Shown: positions 1 through 9,153 of the stretch, in pieces
Layout: each line of letters begins with the position of its first letter
Numbering within the stretch: the stretch's first letter is position 1
DNA from: Vallitalea pronyensis
GTDB lineage: Bacteria > Bacillota > Clostridia > Lachnospirales > Vallitaleaceae
Direction: 5' to 3'
Length of the DNA stretch: 64,000 bases
Assembly: GCF_018141445.1 (NCBI RefSeq)
Contig: NZ_CP058649.1
Location: 4,607,001-4,671,000, forward strand
Notes under the pieces: model-generated
Told to the model about the DNA's origin: nothing
The model's database searches: none
Seen by the model: the letters and a program-made list of their open reading frames with translations, nothing else
Program-made: the position numbers and the translations under genes

Positions 1-3
1 CCC

Positions 4-372
4 TTACCTTTCATCATCATAGCGATCAATCATCTTTTTTAGGTCATCCAACTCATCTCTTGATAAGTTCTTTTGATCTAAAAAATTAGCAAACATGGCA
101 TTTAATGAACCATTGAAGAGCTTCTTCACAAAATGATCGCTCTGAAGTTTAATATATTCTTCTTTTTTGACCACTGGATAATAATGATAAGTACGTCCCT
201 CTTCCTTATATTGAATCGCTTCTTTTTTTATCAACCGTGATAACAATGTTTTCACCGTACGGGGATTCATATCCTTAATACGCTTAATAACAGTATTTGA
301 TGTTAAGGGACTCTCTTCCCATAGAACCTTCATAACCTCTAGCTCTAAATCTGAAATTTGCGGCAAAGCCAT
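4..372 (-). CDS. BlaI/MecI/CopY-family transcriptional repressor
   Basis: A 122-residue winged-helix repressor of the BlaI/MecI family, near the usual family length of 120-130. The N-terminal half (about residues 5-70) has the DNA-binding pattern of the family, with the recognition-helix segment RTVKTLLSRL near residues 38-47. The C-terminal half is the dimerisation and protease-target region. In this family a membrane metallopeptidase (BlaR1/MecR1, M56) usually cleaves the repressor. Such a partner would lie downstream, outside the window to the left, so it cannot be confirmed. Two palindromes upstream (413-426 and 439-452) look like its operators, implying autoregulation. The start ATG is preceded by GAGGAGGTGAG. 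The regulated function (beta-lactam, copper or other stress) is unknown. Confidence 0.88.
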   Translation of the reverse strand: MALPQISDLELEVMKVLWEESPLTSNTVIKRIKDMNPRTVKTLLSRLIKKEAIQYKEEGRTYHYYPVVKKEEYIKLQSDHFVKKLFNGSLNAMFANFLDQKNLSRDELDDLKKMIDRYDDER

Positions 373-412
373 TTCTTCTCACCTCCTCATCATGACTACT
401 AATATATATTAA

Positions 413-465
413 ATTACACATGTAATCCTACATATAAGATTACACGTGTAATTCTGTTTTGTCAA
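413..465 (-). promoter_or_regulatory. blaI promoter with tandem BlaI-type operators
   Basis: ATTACACATGTAAT (413-426) and the perfect palindrome ATTACACGTGTAAT (439-452) share arms ATTACA/TGTAAT, with centres 26 bp apart. A minus-strand -35 TTGACA (460-465) lies 17 bp from a weak -10 TAATCT (437-442), so the second palindrome covers the spacer and -10, and the first lies just past the expected start site. BlaI-family operators are TACA/TGTA dyads, which this matches. Autorepression is inferred. Confidence 0.75.
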
Positions 466-488
466 GTCATATTTTAATTTTTAGAACA

Positions 489-563
489 CAAAAAAAGCTG
501 TCTATCCTCCAAGTCCATTAGATGTATGATAGTCTAATCGACAAGGTAAGATATACAGCTTTT
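489..563 (-). terminator. Long hairpin terminator of the moxR operon
   Basis: Arms AAAAGCTGT (493-501) and ACAGCTTTT (555-563) close a long imperfect hairpin, with a second inner pairing of ATTAGA/TCTAAT. On the minus strand the stem runs into seven T residues. It begins four bases after the stop codon of the transglutaminase gene. Confidence 0.75.
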
Positions 564-566
564 AAG

Positions 567-2915
567 TTATTTAATATGGTATATAAATAATGCGGATTGT
601 ACATGCCAATAATTGGTTTTCTGTCTAGCTAATTGTTTAAGATAGCCATAGTAAGCCTTAACATCTTCAATCCATATATCAGGAACAGACTTTGAACTGT
701 AACAGCTAATTTCATACTGTGTTACATAAGTCATTAATTGATAATCGTCTGTATCTACATCACCTGCAATGGCTTTTGCATATTCACGCATGGTTAAATG
801 AGAACCTTTTGCGTATCCAATTAGTTTAAGCATGAGTAAACACTTGTGGAATAACATTAAATATTTAAAGCGATTTTGGCTTGCTTCCCATTTATGTTCA
901 TTATTCTTCCATCGTATCACCAACACCAAGATGATAATACCTATTATAAAAATACTGAGTGCAATGGCTAAAACGTATGCAGGTATCCTTTTTCTAGCTG
1001 CTGCTAAGGCTTCTTGATCATATACTTCATTGACTTCGGCACCATCTGGAAGCTCTACCACTGGCGTTGGTAACCGCTCTGCTTCCGTACGGATTTCAAA
1101 TCCACTGGTAGGTTCAAAAGCAATCCAACCAAAGCCTTCAAGATAAGCTTCCACCCATGCATGAGAATCCCAACCTGTTATAACATTTAGATTGGTTTTT
1201 GTTTCAGTCATATACATCATTTCGTTATCGGGCATGACTTCTTCCTCATCCACTTGGGAGCCTTTTGCCACAAAACCTTTTACAAATCTGGCTGGAATAT
1301 CATTCATTCTAAGCATAAGTACCATAGCCGTTGCATTGTAAGTACAAAAACCTTCTTTTGTTTCAAAAAGAAAATAATCAATAGGATCGCCATTATCTGG
1401 CAGCTCTGTTGTATACGTATAATTACATGTAGATTTTAAATACAACTCAATGGCTTTTGCACGTTCATAATCTGATTGACTACTCTGTGTGATATCTTTT
1501 GCCAATTCAAAGGTACGTTCTGTCGTCGTATCTGGAATCTGTAAATAATGTTCACGAACTTTATCTGCCTTACGGATTAAGTCATTTTTATGGAGTAAGG
1601 ATGGTATATTTTTATAAAAGCCTTTATGGCTCTTGACCAAAACTTCTTCCAAAATAGGTTCGTCATATTTCGGTTTATGATAAGTAAACGTATAGTTGAA
1701 CCCTTCTATTAGATCACTGTCAAAGCTAGCAATACCACCTTCATTGTATGAAAATGAATCCATTGCTTCATCACCATAAGGGTCTAATACACTGGTCACA
1801 TTTGTTGGTAAAAAAAGTATATCCGTTGCTATATTTCTATAGCTAACATTGACCTCATATTTTCTATAATACGTCTCTAACAACGTGTCTTGGCTTCTGT
1901 CTGATAGGGAATCAACATCCTCGCTTAACCACTGTAAACCATATAATTGTTCTTCAAAATCATCTACTTCATAAATCGATGGATTATCATAAGACCATTC
2001 TTTACCATCAAAAATATTACAAACGCCTCCCCTTAAGTAGGTAGGGTTATCAATGTAGACATTTAGAATAGCATGATTGGTTAACTCTACTTCTGCTTTT
2101 AACGCCTCTGTGTTTTCATATGTCACAATGACAGGTTCTTCGTCGTCTATTACTGCTCCTGTGCCGCTGCCACCTCTTCCACTACCGCTTCTCCCATTGA
2201 TAATATACTTATCAATGGTTTTACCAATCTCATTGACAAACTGTAAGGGTCTAGGGCTTTTTCTGTAGCTGTAACCCGATATAAACACCAATACGATAGC
2301 AAACAATACTGCATGGATAGCTAATGGGTAGAACCTGGCAATATGTTTGGCCTTTATTTTACCCAGATAAAATTCATAATAATAATAAACAATAACAGCA
2401 CCAATAAAGACATAATAAGCAGACTGATTATAAAAACCTCTCACAAAGAAAGCAATTAGAATAATCGTTAGCCCCATGAAGATATACGACATAAAGGCAT
2501 GCTTACTTCCTTGTATCATACGTACCACACAACAAATAATGAAACCAATGATTATACCCACCACCATCTGGTATTCTTCTGGTATGAGGTATCCTTTGGT
2601 GAGCGCTGTTCTATAAACATAGATATATTGATCAATTTTTATAACGATCTGGGAAAGGTATTCTGTGGTCCAATTGACAATAATAGCCCCTATTATCAAC
2701 CCAATAATGGTTACACTGCTATAAAAAAAGTACTTTAGATTATATGTCATCACCTTTATAAGGCTATACGTCATGACAATTGCTAGGAATAAGTGGGTAT
2801 AAGATAACTGGTAATATAGCAGGCCTGACAAAATAATGGTTAAGCTAAAAATCATCATTATTTTAGTCATTTCAATTAACGCTATATCGATTAATTTCTT
2901 AATATAATTTCTCAC
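567..2915 (-). CDS. Membrane transglutaminase-like protein (TgpA/YebA type)
   Basis: A 782-residue membrane protein with five or six N-terminal transmembrane helices (residues about 15-225), a large extracytoplasmic region holding a transglutaminase-like domain (about 460-610), another helix near 645-670, and a cytoplasmic tail. The Cys-His pair is visible: Cys524 in EGFCTYNA and His585 in WDSHAWVEAY. The position usually held by Asp is Glu601 in FEPT. It is the last gene of a moxR-DUF58-transglutaminase operon, an arrangement widespread in Firmicutes and Bacteroidetes. The natural substrate is not known; cell-surface protein processing or crosslinking is the usual inference. The start is GTG, with AAGGAG eight bases upstream. 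A glycine/serine-rich linker lies near residues 243-252. Confidence 0.85.
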   Translation of the reverse strand: MRNYIKKLIDIALIEMTKIMMIFSLTIILSGLLYYQLSYTHLFLAIVMTYSLIKVMTYNLKYFFYSSVTIIGLIIGAIIVNWTTEYLSQIVIKIDQYIYVYRTALTKGYLIPEEYQMVVGIIIGFIICCVVRMIQGSKHAFMSYIFMGLTIILIAFFVRGFYNQSAYYVFIGAVIVYYYYEFYLGKIKAKHIARFYPLAIHAVLFAIVLVFISGYSYRKSPRPLQFVNEIGKTIDKYIINGRSGSGRGGSGTGAVIDDEEPVIVTYENTEALKAEVELTNHAILNVYIDNPTYLRGGVCNIFDGKEWSYDNPSIYEVDDFEEQLYGLQWLSEDVDSLSDRSQDTLLETYYRKYEVNVSYRNIATDILFLPTNVTSVLDPYGDEAMDSFSYNEGGIASFDSDLIEGFNYTFTYHKPKYDEPILEEVLVKSHKGFYKNIPSLLHKNDLIRKADKVREHYLQIPDTTTERTFELAKDITQSSQSDYERAKAIELYLKSTCNYTYTTELPDNGDPIDYFLFETKEGFCTYNATAMVLMLRMNDIPARFVKGFVAKGSQVDEEEVMPDNEMMYMTETKTNLNVITGWDSHAWVEAYLEGFGWIAFEPTSGFEIRTEAERLPTPVVELPDGAEVNEVYDQEALAAARKRIPAYVLAIALSIFIIGIIILVLVIRWKNNEHKWEASQNRFKYLMLFHKCLLMLKLIGYAKGSHLTMREYAKAIAGDVDTDDYQLMTYVTQYEISCYSSKSVPDIWIEDVKAYYGYLKQLARQKTNYWHVQSALFIYHIK

Positions 2916-2957
2916 AATATCAACTCCTTCATTGCATGATTCTGGAGTTATCTTACA

Positions 2958-4154
2958 CTATATACCTTCTATTAACGTATCTAAATCTCTCTCATAAGGT
3001 ATATTCATCAAATCATAACCTTCAGCTATTGCTCTGTATATACCTTTATCGTTCTTATCACGCTGGTCCATATAGATGTTCATGATGGTCATTTTTGCTT
3101 TATCTATGGTTAATATGTTCATTTTATCTATCAATGCCTCATCAACATTGGAAGTAATGATATAAGCATGGCTATGGGTCATCCCATGATCATCCATGCT
3201 CTGATAATAATCCACTACCGTTTGACTAAAATCATATTGTCTGGGAAACTCAAGCAATGCACACTCTTCATAAAACCGTTCAAAATCATTGTAACCTTTT
3301 CCGCTAAGCTCAACAAATTGACGGTCATAAAACACCAACGATACAGGTTTATTATGCATCAACAAGTAACTGGTCATCATAATAACCGTCTCAACCATTT
3401 TATCTTCAATGGCTATATTGGATTCCTCATCTAGGTAATGACGGTTAACATCTAGTATAATCTGTACCGTATTACTTACTTCACCACTGTATTGTTTCAC
3501 CATGAGTTCTTTATATTTAGCGGATAACTTCCAATGAATTTTATTCAGGTTATCCCCCTTTTCGTATTCACGCATGTGGGATATATCATTTTGCTCGTCT
3601 TGCTTTTTCGCACTCACGTTGGTGATTTCATCCATATTGACTTGGCTCATGGGTAATGCGATCAAACGCTTAACCCGAGGATAAACCATCATTTTAATGG
3701 CATCCACCGTTCTTATTTTTTTAGAGAACAACCCAAAATAGTCTTCAATGATAACGGACTGGATACCAACCTTATAAAAACCCCGATACTTGCATTGTAA
3801 GGGTATTACAATTTTTTCTTCTGACTTGGGATATAAAATAAAAGTAGGTGATTCAAATTGACCTTGAAATAAAATCCTATCTAATGAAAGTTTTAAACGA
3901 AAAGGACAAAAAACCAGACTCGTCTCATTATATAGCGTCAACGTATATTGTACCGTATCCCCTTTAACAATTTTATCTTTACTTATTTCATGGGTTACGT
4001 AAAATCGTCGGTATGTGAGCCAAATGGATAGATAGGATAAAACAGGAATAAATAACAGCATGTAAAATAACGTGGTTAAAATATAACCTTCTATAAAGTA
4101 GGTGAGTATAGAAACACCTATTAACGTTATCAAATAGATTCTATTTCGTTTCAT
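2958..4154 (-). CDS. DUF58 domain protein (moxR partner)
   Basis: About 398 residues, with two closely spaced N-terminal membrane helices and a cytoplasmic DUF58 region (from about residue 190). DUF58 has a von Willebrand A-like fold, and the typical motif with HMREYEKGDNLNKIHWKLSA is clear. Proteins of this type sit next to MoxR ATPases and are thought to act as their substrates or adaptors. The ORF can be extended nine codons further upstream, but the ATG at 4154 is preferred. It is preceded by GGTGAT and overlaps the moxR stop region by 14 bases, consistent with translational coupling. The C-terminal part is poorly conserved. Its role in the operon is inferred from context. Confidence 0.82.
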   Translation of the reverse strand: MKRNRIYLITLIGVSILTYFIEGYILTTLFYMLLFIPVLSYLSIWLTYRRFYVTHEISKDKIVKGDTVQYTLTLYNETSLVFCPFRLKLSLDRILFQGQFESPTFILYPKSEEKIVIPLQCKYRGFYKVGIQSVIIEDYFGLFSKKIRTVDAIKMMVYPRVKRLIALPMSQVNMDEITNVSAKKQDEQNDISHMREYEKGDNLNKIHWKLSAKYKELMVKQYSGEVSNTVQIILDVNRHYLDEESNIAIEDKMVETVIMMTSYLLMHNKPVSLVFYDRQFVELSGKGYNDFERFYEECALLEFPRQYDFSQTVVDYYQSMDDHGMTHSHAYIITSNVDEALIDKMNILTIDKAKMTIMNIYMDQRDKNDKGIYRAIAEGYDLMNIPYERDLDTLIEGI

Positions 4155-5097
4155 AATAATCACCAGCCGGCACTTCAACACGATTAAGAATATCCGTTAA
4201 AATATTCTCTGGTGTTATCTTATTAAACTTAGCTTCATTTCTCAGAAGAATACGATGTGAGATAACAGGTAAAAATACTTCTTTGACATCGTCTGGCAAC
4301 ACATAATCTCGTCCATTGTATAGGGCTAATGCTTTGGCAGCATTAAGTACATAGAGGGACCCTCTGGGACTTGAACCTAAGATAATATTTTCAGAATGTC
4401 TCGTTGCTGTAACAATCTCCACTATGTAATCCATCATAATACTGCTGCAATAAACTTCTCTAACCTTGCCTTGTACATGGAGCATATCTTCACAACTTAC
4501 CACAGGTTTTAAACTCTCTATGGGATTATCATGTTCGTACAATTGAAGTATACTTTTCTCTTCTTCGTGAGACGGGTAACCCACGGATATCTTCATAATA
4601 AACCGATCAATTTGTGCTTCGGGTAACGGGTATGTTCCCATATACTCCACTGGATTTTGTGTGGCTAATACCATAAAGGGTCTTGGTAAGGCATATGTTT
4701 TGCCATCAACGGTCACTTGTTTCTCTTCCATGGCTTCTAACAAACTGGATTGCGTCTTAGGTGGGGTACGGTTAATCTCATCGGCTAATAATACATTACC
4801 CATGACCACACCTTCGTGAAAGTCAAAACTTTGTGTTTTTTGATTATACATAGAAAATCCGGTTATATCTGATGGCATCACATCTGGCGTAAACTGTATA
4901 CGTTTAAATACCCCGTTCATGGACTTTGCCAGTGCTGATACAAGGGTGGTTTTTCCTACCCCTGGTACATCTTCAATGAGAAGATGTGAATCACAAGCTA
5001 AGGCTAAAACCATTAATTTGACAACTTCTCCTTTTCCTACAATGACTTTTTCGATATTATCAACCATGTGCATTAGTATATTTCTTGATTTTTCCAT
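4141..5097 (-). CDS. MoxR-family AAA+ ATPase
   Basis: A 318-residue AAA+ ATPase of the MoxR/RavA class. Walker A is PGVGKTTL (near residues 45-52), Walker B is LLADEINR (near 103-110), and sensor 1 is in LATQNPVE (near 148-155). The C-terminal lid includes the SPRG motif (near 245). MoxR proteins act as chaperone-like motors that mature or activate partner complexes. Here the partners are presumably the DUF58 and transglutaminase products that follow without a gap. The ATG is preceded by GGGAGG. It is the first gene of the operon, and a good promoter is visible upstream. Confidence 0.93.
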   Translation of the reverse strand: MEKSRNILMHMVDNIEKVIVGKGEVVKLMVLALACDSHLLIEDVPGVGKTTLVSALAKSMNGVFKRIQFTPDVMPSDITGFSMYNQKTQSFDFHEGVVMGNVLLADEINRTPPKTQSSLLEAMEEKQVTVDGKTYALPRPFMVLATQNPVEYMGTYPLPEAQIDRFIMKISVGYPSHEEEKSILQLYEHDNPIESLKPVVSCEDMLHVQGKVREVYCSSIMMDYIVEIVTATRHSENIILGSSPRGSLYVLNAAKALALYNGRDYVLPDDVKEVFLPVISHRILLRNEAKFNKITPENILTDILNRVEVPAGDYYETK

Positions 5098-5235
5098 ATA
5101 TACCTCCCTCGTTCTACATGCGTATTTTTTCTTGTTACCATAATAAGTCGAATAAACACCTATAACAACTTTCTATTACAACACATTATGATGACAAGAA
5201 ATCATGATGTTACGTATCTTGCATTCATAAATTAT

Positions 5236-5264
5236 ATCATATTTTAGACTTTAATTGTAGTCAA
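5236..5264 (-). promoter_or_regulatory. Sigma-A-type promoter of the moxR operon
   Basis: Minus-strand -35 TTGACT (5259-5264), 17-bp spacer, -10 TATGAT (5236-5241). The predicted start near 5229 leaves a leader of about 130 bases before the moxR ATG. Confidence 0.65.
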
Positions 5265-5352
5265 AATTAACGTATTCACCCATGTGACACAATCTTAAAT
5301 GTTTTGTAATATTTGGGTATCTTTATGAAATAATTTATTCATTTTATAACAT

Positions 5353-5386
5353 AAAAAGAAGACAGCTACCGATCGCTGTCTTCTTT
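5353..5386 (-). terminator. Intrinsic terminator
   Basis: Arms AAAGAAGACAGC (5355-5366) and GCTGTCTTCTTT (5375-5386) pair perfectly around an 8-base loop, and the minus-strand stem ends in a run of T. It lies about 230 bases after the stop of the solute-binding protein gene, which leaves an unusually long 3' untranslated region. Confidence 0.75.
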
Positions 5387-5619
5387 AAGGAGAAGGTATT
5401 TAAAAATAAATTTTTGGGGGTTTATAGGTTTTATGGGGTTTTCTTACACTTTCTATTATACAGCATATGACAAATAATGCTGAACAAACTTCGATTTATT
5501 TTTAAATTCTTTTTGTTGATTTTTTACTATATAATTTATGCCTTAAATTATTTCCTTGGAATAAATACTAATAAACCCATAAAAACCGCATTTTTCTTTG
5601 ATACCAGGTAAAAATAACC

Positions 5620-7143
5620 CTATTTTAGTAATATTTTATTTGCTAAAGCGGTTATTTCATTTCCCCCTGCTTCGTACCATCTGTTAACAAATTCATCAAA
5701 TTTATCCATGGTATAGTCACCCATAATAATCTTATAAGCATATTCTTTATAGAGATTATTCATCGTTTCCCATTTTGCGCTATGCTCACTGGGTATGTCA
5801 AAATTTTTATCTTCTATATAGTAACGGGCTGTTATATCTAATGATGCTTGAGCAACATCTGTTATAAGGGGTACAGGTGATTGCCAAGATGGTACATCGA
5901 AGAATCGAGCATACCATTCTTGTCCTTTTTCCGTCCGAGTGATTATACCATGACCATCCTTTTCATAATCCCTTCCTTCAAAGCCAAGGCGGTCGAGATA
6001 CTGCCCTTCATCCGATGCCATAAACTCCAATACCTGAAAAGCTAATGCTTGATGCTCTGATACAGTAGAAATAGCAAAACCCTTTTGTTCTTTTGTCACA
6101 TCAACAGGTGCAAAACCTTGTCCACCATGGCCTTTTGGTGGATTCAGTGGAATAAGCATGGTATCAGCCCCAGCATGCTGCAATTTAGAGCTGTAGATAT
6201 CCACCACTTTTCCAGCAGACCCAACAACCATACCTACTTTACCTGTATACAACTTCTCTTCCATGGTATCCCATTTTGTTGTAATATAAGCTGGGTCAAG
6301 TATTTTTTCTTCTCTTAACCGTCGATAAAAAGCTAATTTCTCTTTCTCGTTTTGACTTACTTTATGATATATATACTGGCCGTCATCACCTTGTATCCAA
6401 GTGGTTGGCATACCAAATGCCCCATTAAAAATGGCATCTAATCGCTCTGTGCCACCTGTTGCTGTTATGCCATAGGTATCTTTCTCACCATTATCATCAA
6501 AATCACTATTTGCAAAAGCCTTTAATACGCCATAGTAATCATCCACTGTCTCTGGTGGTTTTAAACCTAATGCATCCAGCCAATCTTGCCGAACCAATGC
6601 AATTTTGGGTGTGTTGTAACGAATATTTAGTAAGTAAGGATAGGATGCTATTCTTGCTTTGTGATAAGGTTCCATGGATTGGTTAAAGACATCCGAGTCA
6701 TTTATATATTCTGTTAAATCAACCAGCAACCCTTCCTCCATATAGTGTTCATCCATACCATCTCTAAACCATATCATGTCCGGTACGTTTCCACCTTGAA
6801 GCATAAGATTTAGTTTTTCCGAATAACCACCACGAGGCAGCTCAACAAGTTCCAGTTTAGCTTTTATCCCATTTTCCAATAATGCTGTATTAATTTTTTC
6901 TATATAAGCCATATCATTTGGGTTAGAGGGTACAAAATCTTTTTGGACCAACGTCAGGGTTGGGATGTCATCTTCATTTTGTCTTTCTTTTTCTCTTTCA
7001 TTTTCTCTGTTTGTGTTGGTATCCCTTATAACAGGCTCTTTACTTTTTTGAACCGTTGGTTCTGTTTCTTTTTCCGGTGAACAAGCGGCTATATTCCCTA
7101 TTATAAGAATCATGCCTAGAATTAACCCAAGAACTCTTTTCAT
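5620..7143 (-). CDS. Extracellular solute-binding lipoprotein (family 1, LplA-like)
   Basis: A 507-residue lipoprotein with a signal peptide of about 20 residues ending in lipobox IAAC (Cys21), followed by a highly charged linker rich in Asn, Arg and Glu (about residues 38-60). The rest resembles LplA/YtcQ-type binding proteins for oligosaccharides: a type 1 fold with GGYSEKLNLMLQGGNVPDMIW near residues 105-125. No permease or ATPase gene adjoins it, so it is an orphan receptor. It may feed one of the LplB/LplC permease pairs elsewhere, such as that at 18.2-20 kb. The ligand is unknown. The gene has its own terminator, suggesting a monocistronic unit. Confidence 0.85.
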   Translation of the reverse strand: MKRVLGLILGMILIIGNIAACSPEKETEPTVQKSKEPVIRDTNTNRENEREKERQNEDDIPTLTLVQKDFVPSNPNDMAYIEKINTALLENGIKAKLELVELPRGGYSEKLNLMLQGGNVPDMIWFRDGMDEHYMEEGLLVDLTEYINDSDVFNQSMEPYHKARIASYPYLLNIRYNTPKIALVRQDWLDALGLKPPETVDDYYGVLKAFANSDFDDNGEKDTYGITATGGTERLDAIFNGAFGMPTTWIQGDDGQYIYHKVSQNEKEKLAFYRRLREEKILDPAYITTKWDTMEEKLYTGKVGMVVGSAGKVVDIYSSKLQHAGADTMLIPLNPPKGHGGQGFAPVDVTKEQKGFAISTVSEHQALAFQVLEFMASDEGQYLDRLGFEGRDYEKDGHGIITRTEKGQEWYARFFDVPSWQSPVPLITDVAQASLDITARYYIEDKNFDIPSEHSAKWETMNNLYKEYAYKIIMGDYTMDKFDEFVNRWYEAGGNEITALANKILLK

Positions 7144-7464
7144 AACCAGTCTCCTATCTCTAAACGATCATCATTAATCATGGGGTGTATTTGGTATCAC
7201 ATAATGATAAACACTTCAACTATTGAACACCCTAGCTATAGGATTTCCTTCTCTTCTACTTCTCATACATAACCAAGGAAACATGAACATTATTTCATAT
7301 GCTACATTCAGAGAATTTTCCCACCAAAATAAACGTAACAACAGTCGTTCCAATAGTAAAGGAGAATATTTCCACTCGGTATTTTCATCATAACTTGATT
7401 ATGCAATTTCATGGGCATTACTTTATAAGAAAAAAGGCCCCCTAGGGAGCCTCAATATCATGTA
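7144..7464. other. Gene-free stretch upstream of the orphan SBP
   Basis: 321 bases. It contains the terminator at 7430-7453. Apart from the ribosome site of the binding-protein gene I see no confident promoter, ORF or RNA. Confidence 0.5.
7430..7453 (-). terminator. Intrinsic terminator of the ABC exporter operon
   Basis: On the minus strand GGCTCC and GGGGCC pair around CTAG and run straight into TTTTTT. It lies 12 bases after the stop of the permease gene. Confidence 0.75.
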
Positions 7465-9153
7465 TCACATGTTAATTTCAATAAACCTGATTCTTATTCT
7501 CTTTTCCAATACCTTATAAACCATCACTGTTAACACAATCATCAGTATCACAACAGCTATAAAGATCAGCACATGATTCATGGCAGCTTGAAGCATCAAA
7601 AAGGTTAATCCTCCTAAAACTGCTACTATTAACAGTCCCGCTAACATGCCAAAGACTGCATTCATATTCTGCTTGACTGCTCGCTGAGGATTTGTCCAAT
7701 TCAGCAATGGTTTTTCTATATCAATTAGCATACCGGATAAGATAATAGGTATGGAACCTAACAATCCTAGTGCTATATAATAATACGTACTCATGTCCAA
7801 GGCAATAGCTATATTTAACCCTATAATTAGCATGAGTACAAGACATAGTTGAGCTACCATGGCCGTCATGGATCTGCCTATGATATGCTCTTTTGCAGAG
7901 ACGGGAATAACACGGCTGATCCAAAAATATTTTCCCTCTCTTGAGAATGTTGTGGGAGCAATGGGCGTCATAGCCCCTGTTAACATGATAGCACCTGTAA
8001 GTATAAATCCTGCAAGTTGGGTATTATTGTTGTAGATATCTTGAAGTAAATGAATACTCAGTCCTTCCATCTGACTACCTGTAACAAATGAGAATGTCAA
8101 GATAACAGGTAAGATAATCACAACACCAAAGCAGTTAAACAAGTATATGGGTGTTTTAAACATGGTAATCATATCTGTTTTAAAAATAGCCATGTAAGGT
8201 CTATTGCCCTTACTTATTTCTCGATTAAATGCTTCATCACTGAGTTGCTTTTTCTTAGTAGCCACTTCATGACCACCAATAATACTACCTAAATATATCT
8301 TCTCACCTACTAGGATAAAGAGTGCGAAAATCAGAAGATTTCCAATGCAAAAGTAAAGTAAGGATACAATACTGCCTGTTGTGACCATGGGATCTAACGC
8401 ATTTCCTAACCATTTTGCAAATGGATTTGCATCCCCTAACATGTTAATCATGGACTGATTGTTTGTAATGAGTTCCATAATAAAATTTTGGTTCTGCTCA
8501 ATATCCATGGCATGCTTTTGAATATACATCTGTATACCAATTGCAGAAAATGTAACAGCAAATAAAAAAATGCCTCGTATAAGATTCTTTTTACTACCAA
8601 GATTGGTGATGCGAGAAAGCAGTATAATAATGATACCACATAACGCTAGAGGTGCAATGGGTATCATGCCTATAACAATGAGTGCTATAAGATAATAACT
8701 AACCCCTGCATGCAATGCCGACCCACTTATAACAACCACAGGTATCATCATAAGAAACACGAGTATATATTCAAATAATGTGAGCATGATGAATTTGGAT
8801 AAAACAATATTTCTAGGTTTTATAGGTAGTGCAAGCAACATCTCCGTATCTCTGGAAAAATAAAAATAAGCCATGATATATGGAATACCAAAAATAAATA
8901 TGAGTATACTGAGAAGGTTATAGACAAGCGCATTGGTGTATGTCTCTTGATTTAAACTAATAAAACCTGCTGTTATCTGCTCTATAAACTTAATATACCC
9001 TACGTACAGCACCACAAAAAATACCACCAGCACAAGGTACCCTATATATTTAAGAAGCTGTTTCTTATCTTGTAAGATCTTCTTAAGATTCAATCCCTGT
9101 AGATTGAATCCATTGATTAAACCGACTTTTGTTAATCTTAATACCTCTCTCAT
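7465..9153 (-). CDS. ABC-2-type transporter permease subunit
   Basis: A 562-residue integral membrane protein with about twelve hydrophobic helices, matching the two-half permeases that pair with a separate ATPase in Firmicutes (the 'putative ABC transporter permease subunit' group). Charged loops fall near residues 195-205 and 295-320. Its start overlaps the stop of the ATPase gene by four bases (ATGA), so the two are translationally coupled and form one exporter. The substrate cannot be read from the sequence; no substrate-linked gene is nearby. Confidence 0.8.
   Translation of the reverse strand: MREVLRLTKVGLINGFNLQGLNLKKILQDKKQLLKYIGYLVLVVFFVVLYVGYIKFIEQITAGFISLNQETYTNALVYNLLSILIFIFGIPYIMAYFYFSRDTEMLLALPIKPRNIVLSKFIMLTLFEYILVFLMMIPVVVISGSALHAGVSYYLIALIVIGMIPIAPLALCGIIIILLSRITNLGSKKNLIRGIFLFAVTFSAIGIQMYIQKHAMDIEQNQNFIMELITNNQSMINMLGDANPFAKWLGNALDPMVTTGSIVSLLYFCIGNLLIFALFILVGEKIYLGSIIGGHEVATKKKQLSDEAFNREISKGNRPYMAIFKTDMITMFKTPIYLFNCFGVVIILPVILTFSFVTGSQMEGLSIHLLQDIYNNNTQLAGFILTGAIMLTGAMTPIAPTTFSREGKYFWISRVIPVSAKEHIIGRSMTAMVAQLCLVLMLIIGLNIAIALDMSTYYYIALGLLGSIPIILSGMLIDIEKPLLNWTNPQRAVKQNMNAVFGMLAGLLIVAVLGGLTFLMLQAAMNHVLIFIAVVILMIVLTVMVYKVLEKRIRIRFIEINM

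Larger units (their letters stand above)
5098..5619. other. Gene-free stretch: moxR promoter and SBP terminator
   Basis: This 522-base gap holds the moxR promoter (5236-5264) and the terminator of the gene that ends at 5620. The part from 5390 to 5619 is a very AT-rich 3' untranslated region of that gene, with T- and G-run repeats. I recognise no coding region or known RNA in it. Confidence 0.6.
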
